Positions 39,401-54,400 of a DNA stretch of 64,000 nt are shown here, piece after piece. The position numbers and the translations under genes are program-made. Under the pieces are notes generated by a model, which saw nothing but the letters and a program-made list of their open reading frames with translations, did no database searches and had not been told where the DNA came from. Numbering within the stretch: position 1 is the first letter of the stretch; every line of letters begins with the position of its first letter. The DNA lies in contig NC_092563.1 of NCBI RefSeq assembly GCF_037975245.1, positions 3,171,001 through 3,235,000 on the forward strand. Reading direction: 5' to 3'. The DNA is from Apostichopus japonicus (Eukaryota; Echinodermata; Holothuroidea; Aspidochirotida; Stichopodidae).

Positions 39401-42400
39401 GAATTTGAGATTAAGATACAGGTGTTTTTTTAATCCTAAATGCAGACCCTTCTCCTTTTATTTATTATTTGTGTCTTTTGTGATATGTTTACTTTATTTT
39501 GTTAATGAATATATTGGAGGGAGCGGTAAAGGCTTTTATTTTCTGTCTTTCAAAAGATCGGAACAGGAGAACTTAAGAAAATCGGAACAGAGTTGGACAC
39601 GATTCAGCTGTCGATATTCTCGCATCGATTCATGAGTACCGCAGAACAGATGGGAAGGATATTACAGAGGACTGCCATTTCAACTAACATCAAGGTATTT
39701 GTAAATCTTGTCATCTCTTCGATATCATCTTGAATATGAAATATCCAAGCGTAACATCCCGTTGTTTGGTTGCCGTGGATGAGAATGAGTGTTTCATGAC
39801 TTCCATATTTTCTCGCAGGTTGCTTCTGTTCTTATACATTTGATCAGCACATTTAAATTTGAGGCGATCTTCCTGAAATTGCACTACAAATACAACAATC
39901 AGCACCAGTAAAAGTTACCTACATAGTGGTGCGACTGCACCACCAGGCGGGCGGGGGGGTGTACACCTCTCCTCTCACTCTCTCCCCCCCTTTTCTAACC
40001 ATGCATGTAGACCTAGTTATATGCCTAATTTAAAGCCTAAATATCCCTCAGAATGCACCATTGCACTTCTCAAGCTTTACTTTCCTGTGAATTTGCTTCT
40101 GTATTAGTAAAAAGTGCACAATTAGTACTTATACTGCACCAGTATGTACTGGCCATGGTGGTAAATGCGCACTTTTATTCATGAAAGTGCACCATCACCT
40201 GCACCAGTATGTACTGGCAGTGCCGGTAAGTGTGCACTTTATTTGTGAAAGTGCACTATTAACTGCATCAGTATGTACTGGCAGTGGCGGTAAGTGTGCA
40301 CTTTTATTTGTGAAAGTGCACTATTAACTGCATCAGTATGTACTGGCCATGGTGGTAAATGCGCACTTTTATTCATGAAAGTGCACCATCACCTGCACCA
40401 GTATGTACTGGCAGTGCCGGTAAGTGTGCACTTTATTTGTGAAAGTGCACTATTAACTGCATCAGTATGTACTAGCAGTGGCGGTAAGTGTGCACTTTTA
40501 TTTGTGAAAGTGTACTATTAACTGCATCAGTATGTACTGGCCATGGTGGTAAATGCGCACTTTTATTCATGAAAGGGCACCATCACCTGCACCAGTATGT
40601 ACTGGCAGTGCCGGTAAGTGTGCACTTTTATTCGTGAAAGTGCACTATTAACTGCATCAGTATGTACTGGCAGTGGTGGTAACTGCCACTTTTATTTGTG
40701 AAAGTGCACTATCAACTGCACCACTATGTACTGGCAGTGGTGGGACGTGCGCATTTTTGTTCGTAAAAGTGCACTACTAACTGTTGATGAAATGCACCTT
40801 TACAGGTAAGTGGTTAAACTGTATTTGTTGTATCAAGAGACGGTGGCCCTACCCTTCAGAGATGATTCTTTGTACTTCTGTTCCAAAGTCTGGGAAGAGG
40901 AATCACCGGCTGAAAAGTTGCCTTCCATTGGATGAATGAATGTGAGACAATGGGTAGCTCCATTCAGTTTTTAGTGTGGGTCATGTTATTAATGCAACTA
41001 ATGGGATAAGTGGCAAGGGATGGGATAAGTGGAATAATGGGATAAGTGGCAAGAGGGGTGATTAAGAGAGCTATATTTGTTTCTACATTTTTTGCCAATT
41101 TTAGATGGATTTTACTTACTATTCTGTGTCATTATTTCAGGAAAGATTGGACTTTTCTTGTGCTATGTTTGGGTCAGATGGTGGCTTGGTTGCCAATGCA
41201 CCTCACATCCCAGTCCATCTGGGAGCCATGCAAGAGACCGTCCAATATCAGGTAATAAACAAGAACCCGGTTGAACAATTGATGTTTGTCATACATCGAT
41301 TGACTGCTTATAAATCAGTTGGCGAATGAGATTAGCTTAGAAGTCACCATTTCTTTTATTCTCAGAACCGCATGCACGTTGCAACTTAAAGTGCCAGGTA
41401 GTGGTTGGATTCTCATGGAAGAAAAAAGTCAAGGCAAGTAGATGTTAGAGGAAAGGGGTGGTGGGAAGGAGGGGGGGTGGGGGAGGTAAAGCCATTCACA
41501 CATATATCACTTTTGTATTCATGTGAAAAGAGAATGAACAGATAAGGTACACTTTCTTACCTTGTATTAATTTGTATTAATTACAACAGTGTTTTTTGTC
41601 CTATCCTCTCAGATAAAATTCCTCGGGAACAATTTAAAAAGAGGCGATATGATATTGACCAATCATCCGTCAGCCGGAGGGAGCCATCTGCCCGACCTAA
41701 CCGTTATAACGCCTGTGAGTACTTAATCGTTCCGCTACTTTTTTTGTTGTATTTTCTCTTATTTGTTTTCTTATAATAGTAAACCAGAAGTGTCTTCAGA
41801 CTTTAATGGAAAATCATTAATTGGAAATTGTTAAGCACTGACTAGCAATCGTTGAGTGAAGAGGAGCTGTTTTACGCAGACGTAGTCTTTACGCAGATTG
41901 TCCGAGCAGAATGCCAGCCAACTATTAACATGGCGTGATCTAGTATTGATAGTCTTGAAGGCTTATCGTCGTACAACTCATCCCTACATGCTGGAGGACT
42001 GACCAGCACACAGACACACACACAATGATTGTTTTATGTTACGGACCCTGCTGCTCGTTTTTTAAATCAGATGCAAAATCATATCCCTGTGATTGGTTTA
42101 ACAACATCTGTTCACACCCGGCCAGTGGTATTCGTGAACCTCTGCACTCTGCAGAACAGCTGTCAGGAAAATGCTACTTGTTGAGTTTCCCTGAGATCAA
42201 CCCACGTGATTTAAACCTCGCTAAATCTTGATCACTTCTAGTGTGACTCCCCACAGTCGCTTCTGCCTGTCTGCGATTTTTCTTCCCGTTTCTACGGTTG
42301 TGTCGAGTTCTGCAGTGTCAGGCCGGTTTTCAGTTTGGGCTCGTAGGAATGTAGGCTAGATTACCTTATAGACATCCCTGCTAAACTTACACTTTCATAA

Positions 42401-45400
42401 CACGTCAGGTCAAACCTTCTGTTTCAAACAGGTATTTTACAGTGATTCAAAGAAGCCAGTCTTCTACGTAGCTAGCCGCGGTCACCATGCCGACATAGGC
42501 GGTAAGACACCAGGGTCCATGCCACCCCATTCTAAGAGTCTGAAAGAAGAGGGCGCTGTTTTCAAAACATTCAAGTTGGTCAAGGATGGAGAGTTCCAGG
42601 AAGAAGGTGCGATGGTCATTGGTCAAGATGAATTTTCAAAGTCTTATGTCAAGTCAATGAAGAAAAGAAGAAAAAAAATATGGAGAAAAAATCATGATAG
42701 AGAAAAAACTTACAGAGAGAAAATCATTATTAAAGGAAAAGAAAACTACAGAGAAAAAATAATGTAAATTATGTATATTGATAGACTGTAGATAATTATT
42801 ATTGTAAATTATGTATATTGAGAGACTGCTTTCCAAATTTCCAAAATTGTTCATGAGTCAAGATGATTTTTTCAAAATCTTTTGTCAAAGTCAATAAAAT
42901 ATAGAGGGGAAAAACAATTATGGAGATTAAATAATTATAGAGAAAAAAACTTACAGAAAAAAAATAATTATAGAGAAAAGAAAACTACAGAGAAAAAATT
43001 AATGCAAATTATATATATTGAGAGACTGCTTTCCAAGTTAAAAAACAAAATTCTTTGTGGCATGATGCTTAAGTAGCTGCAAATTTATGGTCTTACAGTT
43101 ATTTACCGACAGTTTGGCTGATTTGTAAGTAACCTCAGTTTTTGTGTTATACACATACCCAGAATTGTAATATTTCATATTAAACAGATTTATGACGTCG
43201 ATAAGTTAGGTAATCGTCAAGTTTAGTAAGATTAAAAGCTGAACGACTTCAAGAAAAATGTTGATTGCTGTGCTTACTCTCCGGCTATCTAAACGCCACT
43301 TCTCTGCTTAAAACTGGAAGAGGTTTTAGTCAGTTTTTTCTATTTCGAATGTTACTAAGCGTTTCCTCGTTGATGCAGTAGTAACACTTGCACCTGAAAG
43401 GTATGCAAAGTACACACAGAAGTGTAGTTATATAACCCAATCAAGTAATGGCCTATTTTTTGTTATCATCTGGATTTACAGACGTTACTGCAGCACTGAA
43501 GGCTCCAGGACAATACGCAGGTTGCAGTGGAACCAGAACACTCCATGATAATCTAGCAGATTTAAGAGCCCAGGTTGCAGCCAATCAGAAGGTTAGAAAG
43601 ACTATATATCCTTTCCTTTCCAGAAGTGAGTGAAAATTCAAATAGAGCCTCCGAAGTTGTCGCTTGAAAACACATCATAACAGACGTTCCTCTTTGTCAT
43701 TCCCACCTTCAAAGTTTTTGATCTGTCTTTCTGTCGTAGACGTGAACCTGGTTGTCGTAGCTTCCGTATTATTTTTTATCTCTCGGATTTGTATACAATA
43801 TCACAGTGGTGGTAAGGCACGGTGCATATGCCTTTTGATGATCCGTGAGTGTGGGAAGTAGATTTTGCCACCGTTTTTTTAATGATATGCATAAATCTAA
43901 CTATTGTCACTATAAACGCAATATATTACGACTGATCAGAGATACCTCTGATCAGAAATACCGATCAGAGATAAGATACCTCTTAAATTAGTTCTCACCA
44001 AAAATAATTATATTTTCCAAGAAATTGACTGTTTTATTGGATTCAGATCAAGTTTGTCTCTCAGAACACATTTTTTTTTTCCACATGGAAAATACAACGG
44101 TGAATTTTTTTCCACAAACTGCAAAATGTTGGACAAATCTTTAATTTAAGACATGGTCAAGCTATTGATGACACACCTATTGTTGAATATTAAGACAGTA
44201 TAATTTTAATATTGATCGCCAAAATGAAAGCAAAACAGTCGCTTTCAAGTGTCACCGTTTTTATTTTTCGTTTTTTTTTGTCTTACAGGGCATAACTCTA
44301 ATCGGGGAGTTAATCGATGCCTACGACCTTGACGTTGTTCTGGCGTACATGAAATACATCCAGCAGAACGCAGAGGTAGCCGTCAGAGATATGCTCAGGG
44401 AGATTGGACAACAGACCCTGGACCGGACCGGGTCCACAACGCTATCCGCTGTCGATTACATGGACGACGGAACACCGATAGCATTGAATATCAACATCAA
44501 TATTAATGAGGTGAGAAAAGCAGCCATTTTGGACAATTTCCTCTTTGCTAATATCACTCTATACTGTCTGCATATATCATGCTTGAAAGCACTGGTACTG
44601 ACAGTGTGAACAGTTCTTAAACTTTTACCTGATTCTTATGCTAATACCACTCTATACTGGTCACCCATATCATGCTTGAAAGCACTGGTACTGATAGTAT
44701 GAACAGTTCCTAAACTTTACCTAATTCTTATGCAAATACCACTCTTAACTGGTCACCCATATCATGCTTTAAGGCAATGGTACTGACAGTATGAACAGTT
44801 CCTAAACTTTTACCTGATTCTTATGCTAATACCACTCTATACTGGTCACCCATATCATGCTTGAAAGCACTGGTACTGATAGTATGAACAGTTTCTAAAC
44901 TTTACCTGAATGTTATGCTAATACCACTCTATACTGGTGACCCATATCATGCTTTAAAGCACTGGTACTGATAGTATGAACAGTTCCTTAACCCTCATCT
45001 AATGGAGACCTGATATTCTGCTTGAACTGTTAGTATTAGTTGTGGTTTGTAGTACATGGAGAAACATTTCAAATGATGCCAGTATCCTTTGTGATAGAGG
45101 TGGAAGTGACGTGTAGCACTGCCCCAGGTAAAGCATTGTTAGCAGAAAGGTCAAAATTGGAAGGAGCAGCAAACTTGACCAAACCAGCATTATTACATAA
45201 TGTGATAAGGTGGAAAGTCCCCAATTGGGCTAAAACAGGAATTTTTTCCTACCAGGAAATAGGATGATGATTATTATGTTCCCTTTATATAGAAGACTGA
45301 AGATTTGGCGCAAGTCCAAGATGATTTCATAGAATCATCAGGATTTACATTTTTAGTGTATTTCCTTGTTTTCCTTCCAGTGTTTATTGAACTTGGTGAA

Positions 45401-48400
45401 GGTTGGTAATTGCGAATTTCCTGTTCACAGTAACACGTCTCAAACATTATCCCAACATTAAGGATGTTTAATATAGTCATGACTAAACAACTCTACTTTC
45501 ATATTTGGAAAATATTAAAGGAAAGTGAAATTGAACAATACTTAAGCCTCTCATACATCATACGATGCAATATCCAACATGACTTGCAAAATGGGGAGGC
45601 GGGAAGTGTTTGAGAAACTTTAGGAGGGAATGGGTTCGTTATGGTCATAGTTAACACACAATTGTGAAAATTATGATGAAGCAAGCTTCTAATCAGATAG
45701 CTGTTTGATGGTGTTGGTTGGCGGTGGGAGATGGTGGACATGGGGGGGGGGGCTTGGGAGGGTGGGAGAGCTCTTAATCCCCAATTACGAAACGTAAAGA
45801 TGATAGTAGTGCTTGCTTGCTTGCTCTTGGTGTGAGGGTAATGGTAAAAATGTTCATTACAAGTGTTTCTATGACACATAATGCAAATTTTATGGTTGAC
45901 TTTGCTTCTCCTGTGATACCAACATAAGGAAGACATGAACAGTGGTGGGGTGAAGGGGGGGGAGGGGGTGTGAGGGTGACGGTAAAAATGTTTGTTACAA
46001 GTGTTTCAATATATTATGGTTGATTTTGCATCTCCTGTGATAATGACGTGAGGAAGAGATGAAAAGTGGTGGCGCTATTGTAGATCAGCACATGATGTAA
46101 AGGTTAAAAGTGACAGACTGGTTTGCTTTGCTTTTAATAACCATTAGATATCGTTGGAATTGTAACAGGGAGTCTGTCAGCTTCAGGGTATTCTCCACCA
46201 CATTTATAATACCATTTTATTCTTTTTATATTTATATTTTTTATTGTATACAGGGCACTGCTGTGTTTGACTTTGCAGGAACAGGTCCAGAGGTTTATGG
46301 AAACTGTAATGCTCCACGGGCTATCACATTTTCTGCTATAATTTACTGCCTTCGGTGCATGATCGGCCACGACGTTCCTCTAAACCAGGTAGAGTTTTGA
46401 AACGGGTTTGGTCAACACATCTATTTCATTGTGACCATATCACCCAGGATTAAACACATCTATTTCATGGTGACCATATCACCCAGAATTAAACACATCT
46501 ATTTCCTGTGGACCATATTACCCAGAATTAAAGATTGTTCCTGATCAAACTAAGACACCCTCCAACAAATGTGTTCCTTTTTTTGTCTTCTTTCTTCATC
46601 AGATGAAGGTTAATAAACAGGGTTCAAGCTGAAGTATTTGGTTGCCCACACACACGACGTTTACCTTCCTTTGGCATTTTTTGTTATAAAATATAAATCT
46701 GATTTTAAAACTGGAAATTTTCATACCATGTAACTTTCACTTCACTTAGTTGAAATGAAACTTAATTATACAAGTTTAAGGGGCAGCATTGTGATAGGAT
46801 TGTAGTATGGAATGATATCAACATTTTGATCTCAACTTTAATAGAAAAAAGCTGCTGTATTTTTGAAAGAGTGAAGAAGGTTATACATAAGAGTTTTACT
46901 TATTCTCTCAAGTTGATCAAATTTAATGATAATGACTGATATTAATAGTAGGACAACAATTTTTTGAAGGGAAGTAAAATGAAGAGGTAATGTGTGTATA
47001 TATAATGTAAATGCTAGAGGTCCTGGTATTTGGATCCTAGTAAGATCTTCTCCAGAGAACCAGACTGCAAACAAAAAGCATATCAAGGGCAGAGGCATAT
47101 CAAGGGCAGAGGCATATCAAGGGCATATCAAGGGCAGAGGCATATTAAGGGCAAATCAAGGGCAGAGGCATATCAAGGGCATATCAAGGGCAGAGGCATA
47201 TCAAGGGCATATCAAAGGCAGAGGCATATCAAGGGCAGAGGCTTATCAAGGGCATATCAAGGGCAGAGGCATATCAAGGGCATATCAAGGGCAGAAGCAT
47301 ATTAAGGGCAAATCAAGAGCAGAGGCATATCAAGGGCAAATCAAGGGCAGAGGTAAAGGGAGGGCAAGATGGAGAGGCTAGTTAATGGAACGATAAATTG
47401 TGGTGAGATGAGTAGTTTATTAACAACAACAACAAAATTGTTGTTATAAAACAAAGAAGATTGATGTGTGTGCATTCAGGTACTCGCTGACTAGATAAGG
47501 GTTCTGAATCTACCTCACACAGCAAAGGAGAAATGGAATATCGGTTAAGAATAATTATTTCTTTTCAAAAGCAAATATTGAACCAAGGATACTGATTGCT
47601 TTCCCTTCCTATCGCTTTTAAAATCCAAATTTTGTGAATGTCCCAATATCCGTTATTCCAGCTTTTTTTCCTGTCCTTCACAGGGTTGCCTTACTCCGGT
47701 CCAAGTCATCATACCCAAGCACAGCATCTTGGACCCCTCGGAGACTGCGGCTGTCGTCGGGGGCAACGTGCTGACATCTCAGAGGATTGTGGATGTGGTT
47801 CTGAAGGCCTTTGGCATCTGTGCTGCTTCACAGGTATCCAAACTCAGGACTACAGAATGTAACAAAGTTTAAACAACTAAAGAAATTTATGGTCAGATTT
47901 AGGATTAGGAAAAACCTAGTTACTTAAGTAAGGAGTAGATGTTCTATGTACATGTTCTTTGTACATGTTCTTTGTACATGTTCTTTGTACATGTCCTTTG
48001 TACATGTTCTTTATACATGTTCTTTGTACATGTTCTTTGCACATGTTCCAGTGTGCTCTAACAAACTTAGGGACTGAATAGCTCAGTTTGTAGAGCACAG
48101 ATGTTTTCCTTTGGTTTGGAAATCAAGCTTAAAAGTTTTTGTCCTCTTTCCAAATCCCTCCTTTCTTTTTTCTTGAAGAAAAAAATTGCCATCTTATTAG
48201 CAGTAATAGTTGCAAATGTGCCAGTAGCAACATCATCCACCCATATTTTTTGTTATATTATTTTTCTTTTGGACAGGATAGATGAATTATGTTCTTTGTT
48301 AACCGTTTGTACTTCAAAGTGGTTCATTGTGTCTCCTCTTCTCATCAGGGCTGCATGAACAATTTCACTTTTGGAGATGCAAATGGAGCTCATTATGAAA

Positions 48401-51400
48401 CTATTGCTGGTGGAGCTGGAGCGGTAAGGATGTAAAAGACGGAAGATAGCACTTAATGATGAATTCTGTTTAATTACAGTCATTAATGAGCTGTAAGGAC
48501 AGAAGATAGCAGTTAATAATGAATTATGTTTACTTACAGCCATTCATATCAGTAGTGTGTGTATATATGGAACGCGAATAGGGCAAACTTATTTCGTTGC
48601 TAAGTTTAACGTAAATTTAGACAACGACGTAAGTTTAGACAACAGAATTTTAGACATCAACGTGGGTTTGAGCAACAGCATGGTAAAACAGCAGCAACAA
48701 CTTTAGTTTAGGCAACAACAAACTTAGATTAGACAACGAAATCAGTTTGCCCTTTTCGTGCGTGGACGCGCGAAAAGGGCAAACTGATTTCGTTGTCTAA
48801 ACTTACGTTGTTGCCATCGGCGCTGTTCAACAATTGCTTTACCACGTGGGCTTCATATGATTACTATATGCAGGGGGTTGGTTCTTGCTGCCTGGGTTTA
48901 GGAAAACAGTCCTGTGGACAAGGCCGCCTTTGTTCTTCGCATATACGGGAAGTTACTAGAGGAGCAAAGTGGGCTGGGTCAGCTCATGTATGTAGCATGG
49001 TGGAGAGCAATGACCGGCTTGTAATTGGGTCGGGATATGTGTCAATCTTGCTGACTGTTTCGTAATTGGTCAGTAAATTAACGACGCTTATGTATATACA
49101 GCGCAAGTCGAATTTCGCGCGAAATGCCCATATTTTTCATATCACGTGATTGGGCAATAACATTAGTTTAGACAACGGAACCAACTTTAGACAGCAACTT
49201 AGGTTAAGACAACAACTAAGTCTAGGCAGCAACGAAAGTTTAGACAACAATGTAAGTTTAGACAACAACGTAAGTTTAGACAACAACGTAAGTTTGAGCA
49301 ACTACATGATAAAACAGCAGCAACAACTTTAGTTTAGACAGCGAAATATGGTTGCCCTTTTCGCGTTCCATATGTATATAGAGTCATAGAGTGAAGTCAT
49401 AAGATGGAAATTTTCCATTCTTTTCCTTTCTTTTCATTTTTTGTGAAGATCTGTTTCTGCATGACATCAAACTTGTCTCTAGTCACATTTATCTTTGATA
49501 TTGTCGACTTGCTTGACGGTAAGAAATAAAATGAGTAATTCTCTTCCGTGGGAGGTTGGGGGTGCAGTTGAATGTCACATTGCCTTGTCAGTGAGATTAA
49601 ATATCACTTCATTTTTGTCTTCTTTGTTACCCGATTAGGGTCCAACCTGGGACGGTCAGAGTGGGGTTCACACTCACATGACTAACACTCGAATCACCGA
49701 TCCCGAAATCTTAGAAAGAAGGTAAGCTATCAATATCTATATATATGTTGTCATCTACATTACTAGGTATTATCATAATTAAAGACCAAGGGGGGGGGGG
49801 GTTGGAGGGGTCTCATTTAGAAAAATAACTGATGTTAAGACAATGCCAGAAAAAGTTATCTGCTCAAGGCTCAGTACAAACTAGATAAAAATGGACCTAC
49901 TGGTCAAAAAAGCAGAGTTTTTGAAAAGATGAGTCTTTTGTCTTTCTCTAACAGAGCCTACAGAGGTTTCAGATTTTAATTTGATGAGGCAAGGAGTTCC
50001 AACGGTTTAGAGCAGACATTGTAAAGGATGAGTCACCATACTGAGACTTTTAATTAGCCAACCCCCCCTCCCCCCCACCTACACCCACCACTGCTTGGGA
50101 GTAACCTAAAGAAAAAAAATGGGGCCCCCGAGGGGAAAAGATTGAGGGCAAAGGATCTAGAACTGTGCTAATAATTGAACTTTAGAAATAAGTCTCATAG
50201 CTGGCTGCTCCTAGCTTGATCCTCTCTCATCAGTTGTCTGACCTTCCTTTTCAATGGTCCCACAGATTCGCTGTGATTCTGAGCTGTTTCCAGTTGAACC
50301 CGAACACCGGTGGCCGAGGAGAATACAATGGTGGAGATGGGGTTGAGAGGAGAATTCTCTTTAGAAAAGACATGACAGCTTCAGTCCTGACGGAGAGAAG
50401 GGTACACAGACCTTACGGAATGAAAGGTTTGTAAAATGAGAATGTTTAATTTACCCCGCACCCCACCCTACCCTCTACCCCACCCATGATGCTAGTGGCA
50501 AGTCTATTTTTGAATTGCCCCATAAACAGTGGCAAGCTGTCATTATTAAGTATGTGCTTGCCATTGCCAAGCTCCACGTACTACTAGTGGGCAAGTATGT
50601 GTTGTCGTGTTCCCCATAAATAGTGGCAAGCTGCCATTTTTAGGTATGTGCTTGCCATTGCCAAGCTCAACGTACTACTAGTGGCAAGTATGTGTTGTCG
50701 TGTTCCCCATAAATAGTGGCAAGCTGCCATTTTTAGGTATGTGCTTGCCATTGCTTAGCTCAACATACTACTAGTGGCAAGTATGTGTTGTCATGTTCCC
50801 CATAAATAGTGGCAAACTGCCATATTTTAATAGAGGCAAACTGCCATTTTAGGTATGTGCTTGCCATTGTCAAGCTCCACATTTTGCCTAGTGGCAAGTG
50901 TGTGTTGTCAAGTGTCCCATAAGCAGTGGCAAGCTACATGTTAATAGGTATATGCTTGCATTATCAAGCTCCACATATTACTAATGGCAAGTGTGTGTTG
51001 TTAAGTCTCCCATACTAGTTGTTAATCTCCCCCTATACTAACATGCAGCAAAAAAGGAACTTCCATTTCATGAAGGTTTGGGAAATCAGACTCTGAATCT
51101 AATCTTATTGAAAGTGTCAGGGCTAACATTTTGAAGCATTTTGTTAAAGTTGTAAGGACTTTTTATTTATTCTTTTCCGTTAATGGTTTTCATACTTTCT
51201 ATTCTGTTCGTTTTGTTGAAACTGAAATTAAAACATGTACTGATATGTTGAAAGTTCTATTGTTTTAGTCCTTCCATTAATAGCTTTCATGCTTTTGTAG
51301 CTTTCGATTTTGTTAAAAAAATTGTTTGAAATTAAATCCTTGCTTTCGTTTATCCTAGATTTGGTTGTTGTCGTTGTAAAGTATATAATAGCATTTCATG

Positions 51401-54400
51401 GAAATGTAACTAATTTGTCTGACTCAAAAAAATTCTGAATCCTTTTTGTGACCATTTTTGGGGAGCGGGAAAAATTAATCCTACCCCCCCCCCCCGTCCC
51501 AGTGCTATGTTACTGTCACAGACCTTCGTAATATTATTACATTAATAAAATTTTTAAAAAGCTGGAAGACAAGAACAAAAAATTAAATTAAGTCTTATAC
51601 ATGTGTCCAGAATTTGATAGGAAGGGGGTGTGTAGGGGGTGGGGGGGGTGGGGAGTCTGTATTAATTTTGTGTAGGTTATGTAGTCCAGGGTTTTCATAG
51701 ATCTATACAAAACAATTTCACAATATTTACAGATAGGTTTTGAAAGATGAAGGCTGCTCAAGATGGGTATCTTGTAGTTATTCACAGGACCGCATCATAT
51801 CAACACACCATAGCAAGATTAGCACACAAAAAGAAACAAAATGTCTCCCCATCGTACGTCTTAACTAACAATGTTCGAGAGAGAGTCGTTGTAGGTTTTC
51901 ATGACAGAAATACATTTCGATTAGACATGGTTTGACTTTAGGAACCCTTTCTGTTGCTCCGAGATTAAGCTCTGGTATCTGAAACTGATCAACACTTGGT
52001 GATCTCCTGGAGATCATGACATCAAAAATAGACAGGAACATTTTTCTCTTACTCTCCTCTGTATCTGCTCTAATTTATTGACTCTTTTCTCTCTAAAGGT
52101 CTCTTAACAACGACTTTGTCCAACCCTAACATCCCAAAAAGAAAGATTGCCTATTTCTACTGTACTCATTTCCACTTATAAAAATTCCAACCTTTAACCC
52201 ATGGCTGGACAAAACCCTCATCTCATATATGACCCCCATGACCCCACTTGCCAGGCCTCAGTACACACCTATAGCACTACTCCTGCTATACCCTCAATAT
52301 AAGCCCCAAGTGGAGTATATCCATACACCAATTCCTACACACAAAACTGGTTCACTGTTAAGGCTAATACTATATACTGTACAAGGATCGTTAGCCCGGA
52401 GGCCTAAAAAAGGGGTCACAACAAATTATTAACTTGTAAAGATTATACTTTACTGTTATTTTTTTTAAGGATTTAAATAACTCCACCTGTCCACTTGGTT
52501 TTGAAAGCCACAATCCAGTGGTTTCTGTCGATGAAAAATGGAATGAAAGTGTATCTAGTGTGTGAGGGTAAAGAAATTATGGAATATTTTATTCTTCAGT
52601 TTCTATATCTGTAACAATACAAGCAGTTAACTCCCTTTGTGATTTGTTTGCTAGTATAGAACAGAGTTTTCTCTGCATGTCTATTTGTATGACTAACGTA
52701 ACACACTGTTTAGTGAATTTATTTTGTTTTGTTTTTCCTCCCTGGAGTGATAACACAGTGATTTCCTGGTTAGATAAATTGCTGAAAATGACTCGCTCAG
52801 CTCAACACTAGACTTGGATGATGGAAATATAGAGTAAGCGGAACAACTAGATGAAAGTGGAACAACATTTACAAATGGCTCAATCTTGAGTGCTTGACTT
52901 GAATTTTGTCATTTTAGATGGGTTAAACAACTTGAAAAGCAGACCATGTTAATTATTATCAACAGACTGATCGATATTATTCGCAAACATGTGGTGTAAT
53001 GGACAGCATGAAGAATTCAACACTGATTGGTCGGTGTCTAATTTCAGTAACAAGTGTAGTGTATACTACAGAAATGTACACAAGAGTTCTCCTGAGTTTA
53101 ATTAACATCCCATCCCATCCCGTCACGGCCCGTGAATCAACATCGCATGGAGAAATTAATCCCCTTTTTTCTAATTTATACCCTCTGCATTTATCATAGT
53201 TTTTCTGTTAAATTTTGCTTTGGATCTGCTCGAGTTTTGTCAAAAAAAAAGCTTTACGAATGCAAAACATTTTCAATGGTAGAAACGTTTTGTTTTCTTC
53301 CTTCCTTCTTTGGTACTAATTTGTATTAATTTGTTGTTGTTGCCTATAAGTTTCAGATAGCTTTTACTCACTCAGTTTGATGAAAGCTGTTGGTTTACAT
53401 TTCATTAGTTGAATTACATAGACATAGTCGATGCAGAGATCTGTAAACTGTACAGATTACTCACAATTAGGACCTCTGGTTGATATTACAGCTCCCTCTG
53501 TGTAGGAATACTGGAGAAGCCCATCATTATCATTGCATCACTCGTCTAGTATCTGTTAAATAATACCTGTTGCCCCTGTAACACGTTTTACATTTTAAAA
53601 TTTGCACTGGTCACTACCACACAGCAGGGAAGTGTTTTTTATGTAAGATATGGGGGTAATACCCCCCAAGTGTTGGGTACGGACCACCCAAGTCTTGGAG
53701 GTGGTTTAAAACAAATTGACATCAAATTTAGTCTGCGGGTAAAATTAGCCAGTTTGGGAGGGAAACCATTTTCAGACATATCCTTAGAGAAGCCTTTTTA
53801 TCCCCTGCAATTTGCTACTATTAAAAAACAGCTTTTCTTGTCTTTTCCTTGACCAATTAAAATATTTTCCTTCAAGTGTGGTCAAACGTAGATTAACTAT
53901 TGGCTTCCAGTGCTGTGGTCTTTTAGTCTGTTTCATTTTACGTGTTATATATTCTATCAAACTTTGGTCGTCGCATGTAAACTTTTGGAGTAGTTGGGTA
54001 ATATTAACCGCAAACCTTGGTAGTTGCAATTCCATTGTCAATCGAGTCCAATGACAGTAACATTTTAACAAGTAGTCACATTTGGTTTGTATTCATAACA
54101 GTAAACAAATAGAGTGTCCTCACATTCTTGAGACTACAAATGATCGTGTGTATCTACTTTTCTTTCAAGCGAGGGTCACGAAGCTGGTGTAGCGTGGAGC
54201 TTCTCGCCCTGGCCTATTATTTCAAATGAATAAACTTGACCTTTGACATTTCTGTAAACAGTTTTACTGTTGTTATAGCTCCAGTTGATAAGGATTGACT
54301 TTTGGTTTCGCTGTCATAGTAGGCCTATAGCCAAACAGAAAATAACTTGAGTGCAGATGTTTCAGAAAACCAATTCATGATTTCAGATCAAATGTTACAG

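Noticed and set aside
40296-40321. microRNA precursor (arms contain AAAGTGC, like the seed of some vertebrate microRNAs)
   Set aside because: The stem is only 9 bp with an 8-base loop, too short for a microRNA hairpin, and it is part of a tandem repeat.
46992-47381. 129-codon frame of IKGRGISRA repeats
   Set aside because: It is created by the intronic 17-bp minisatellite units.
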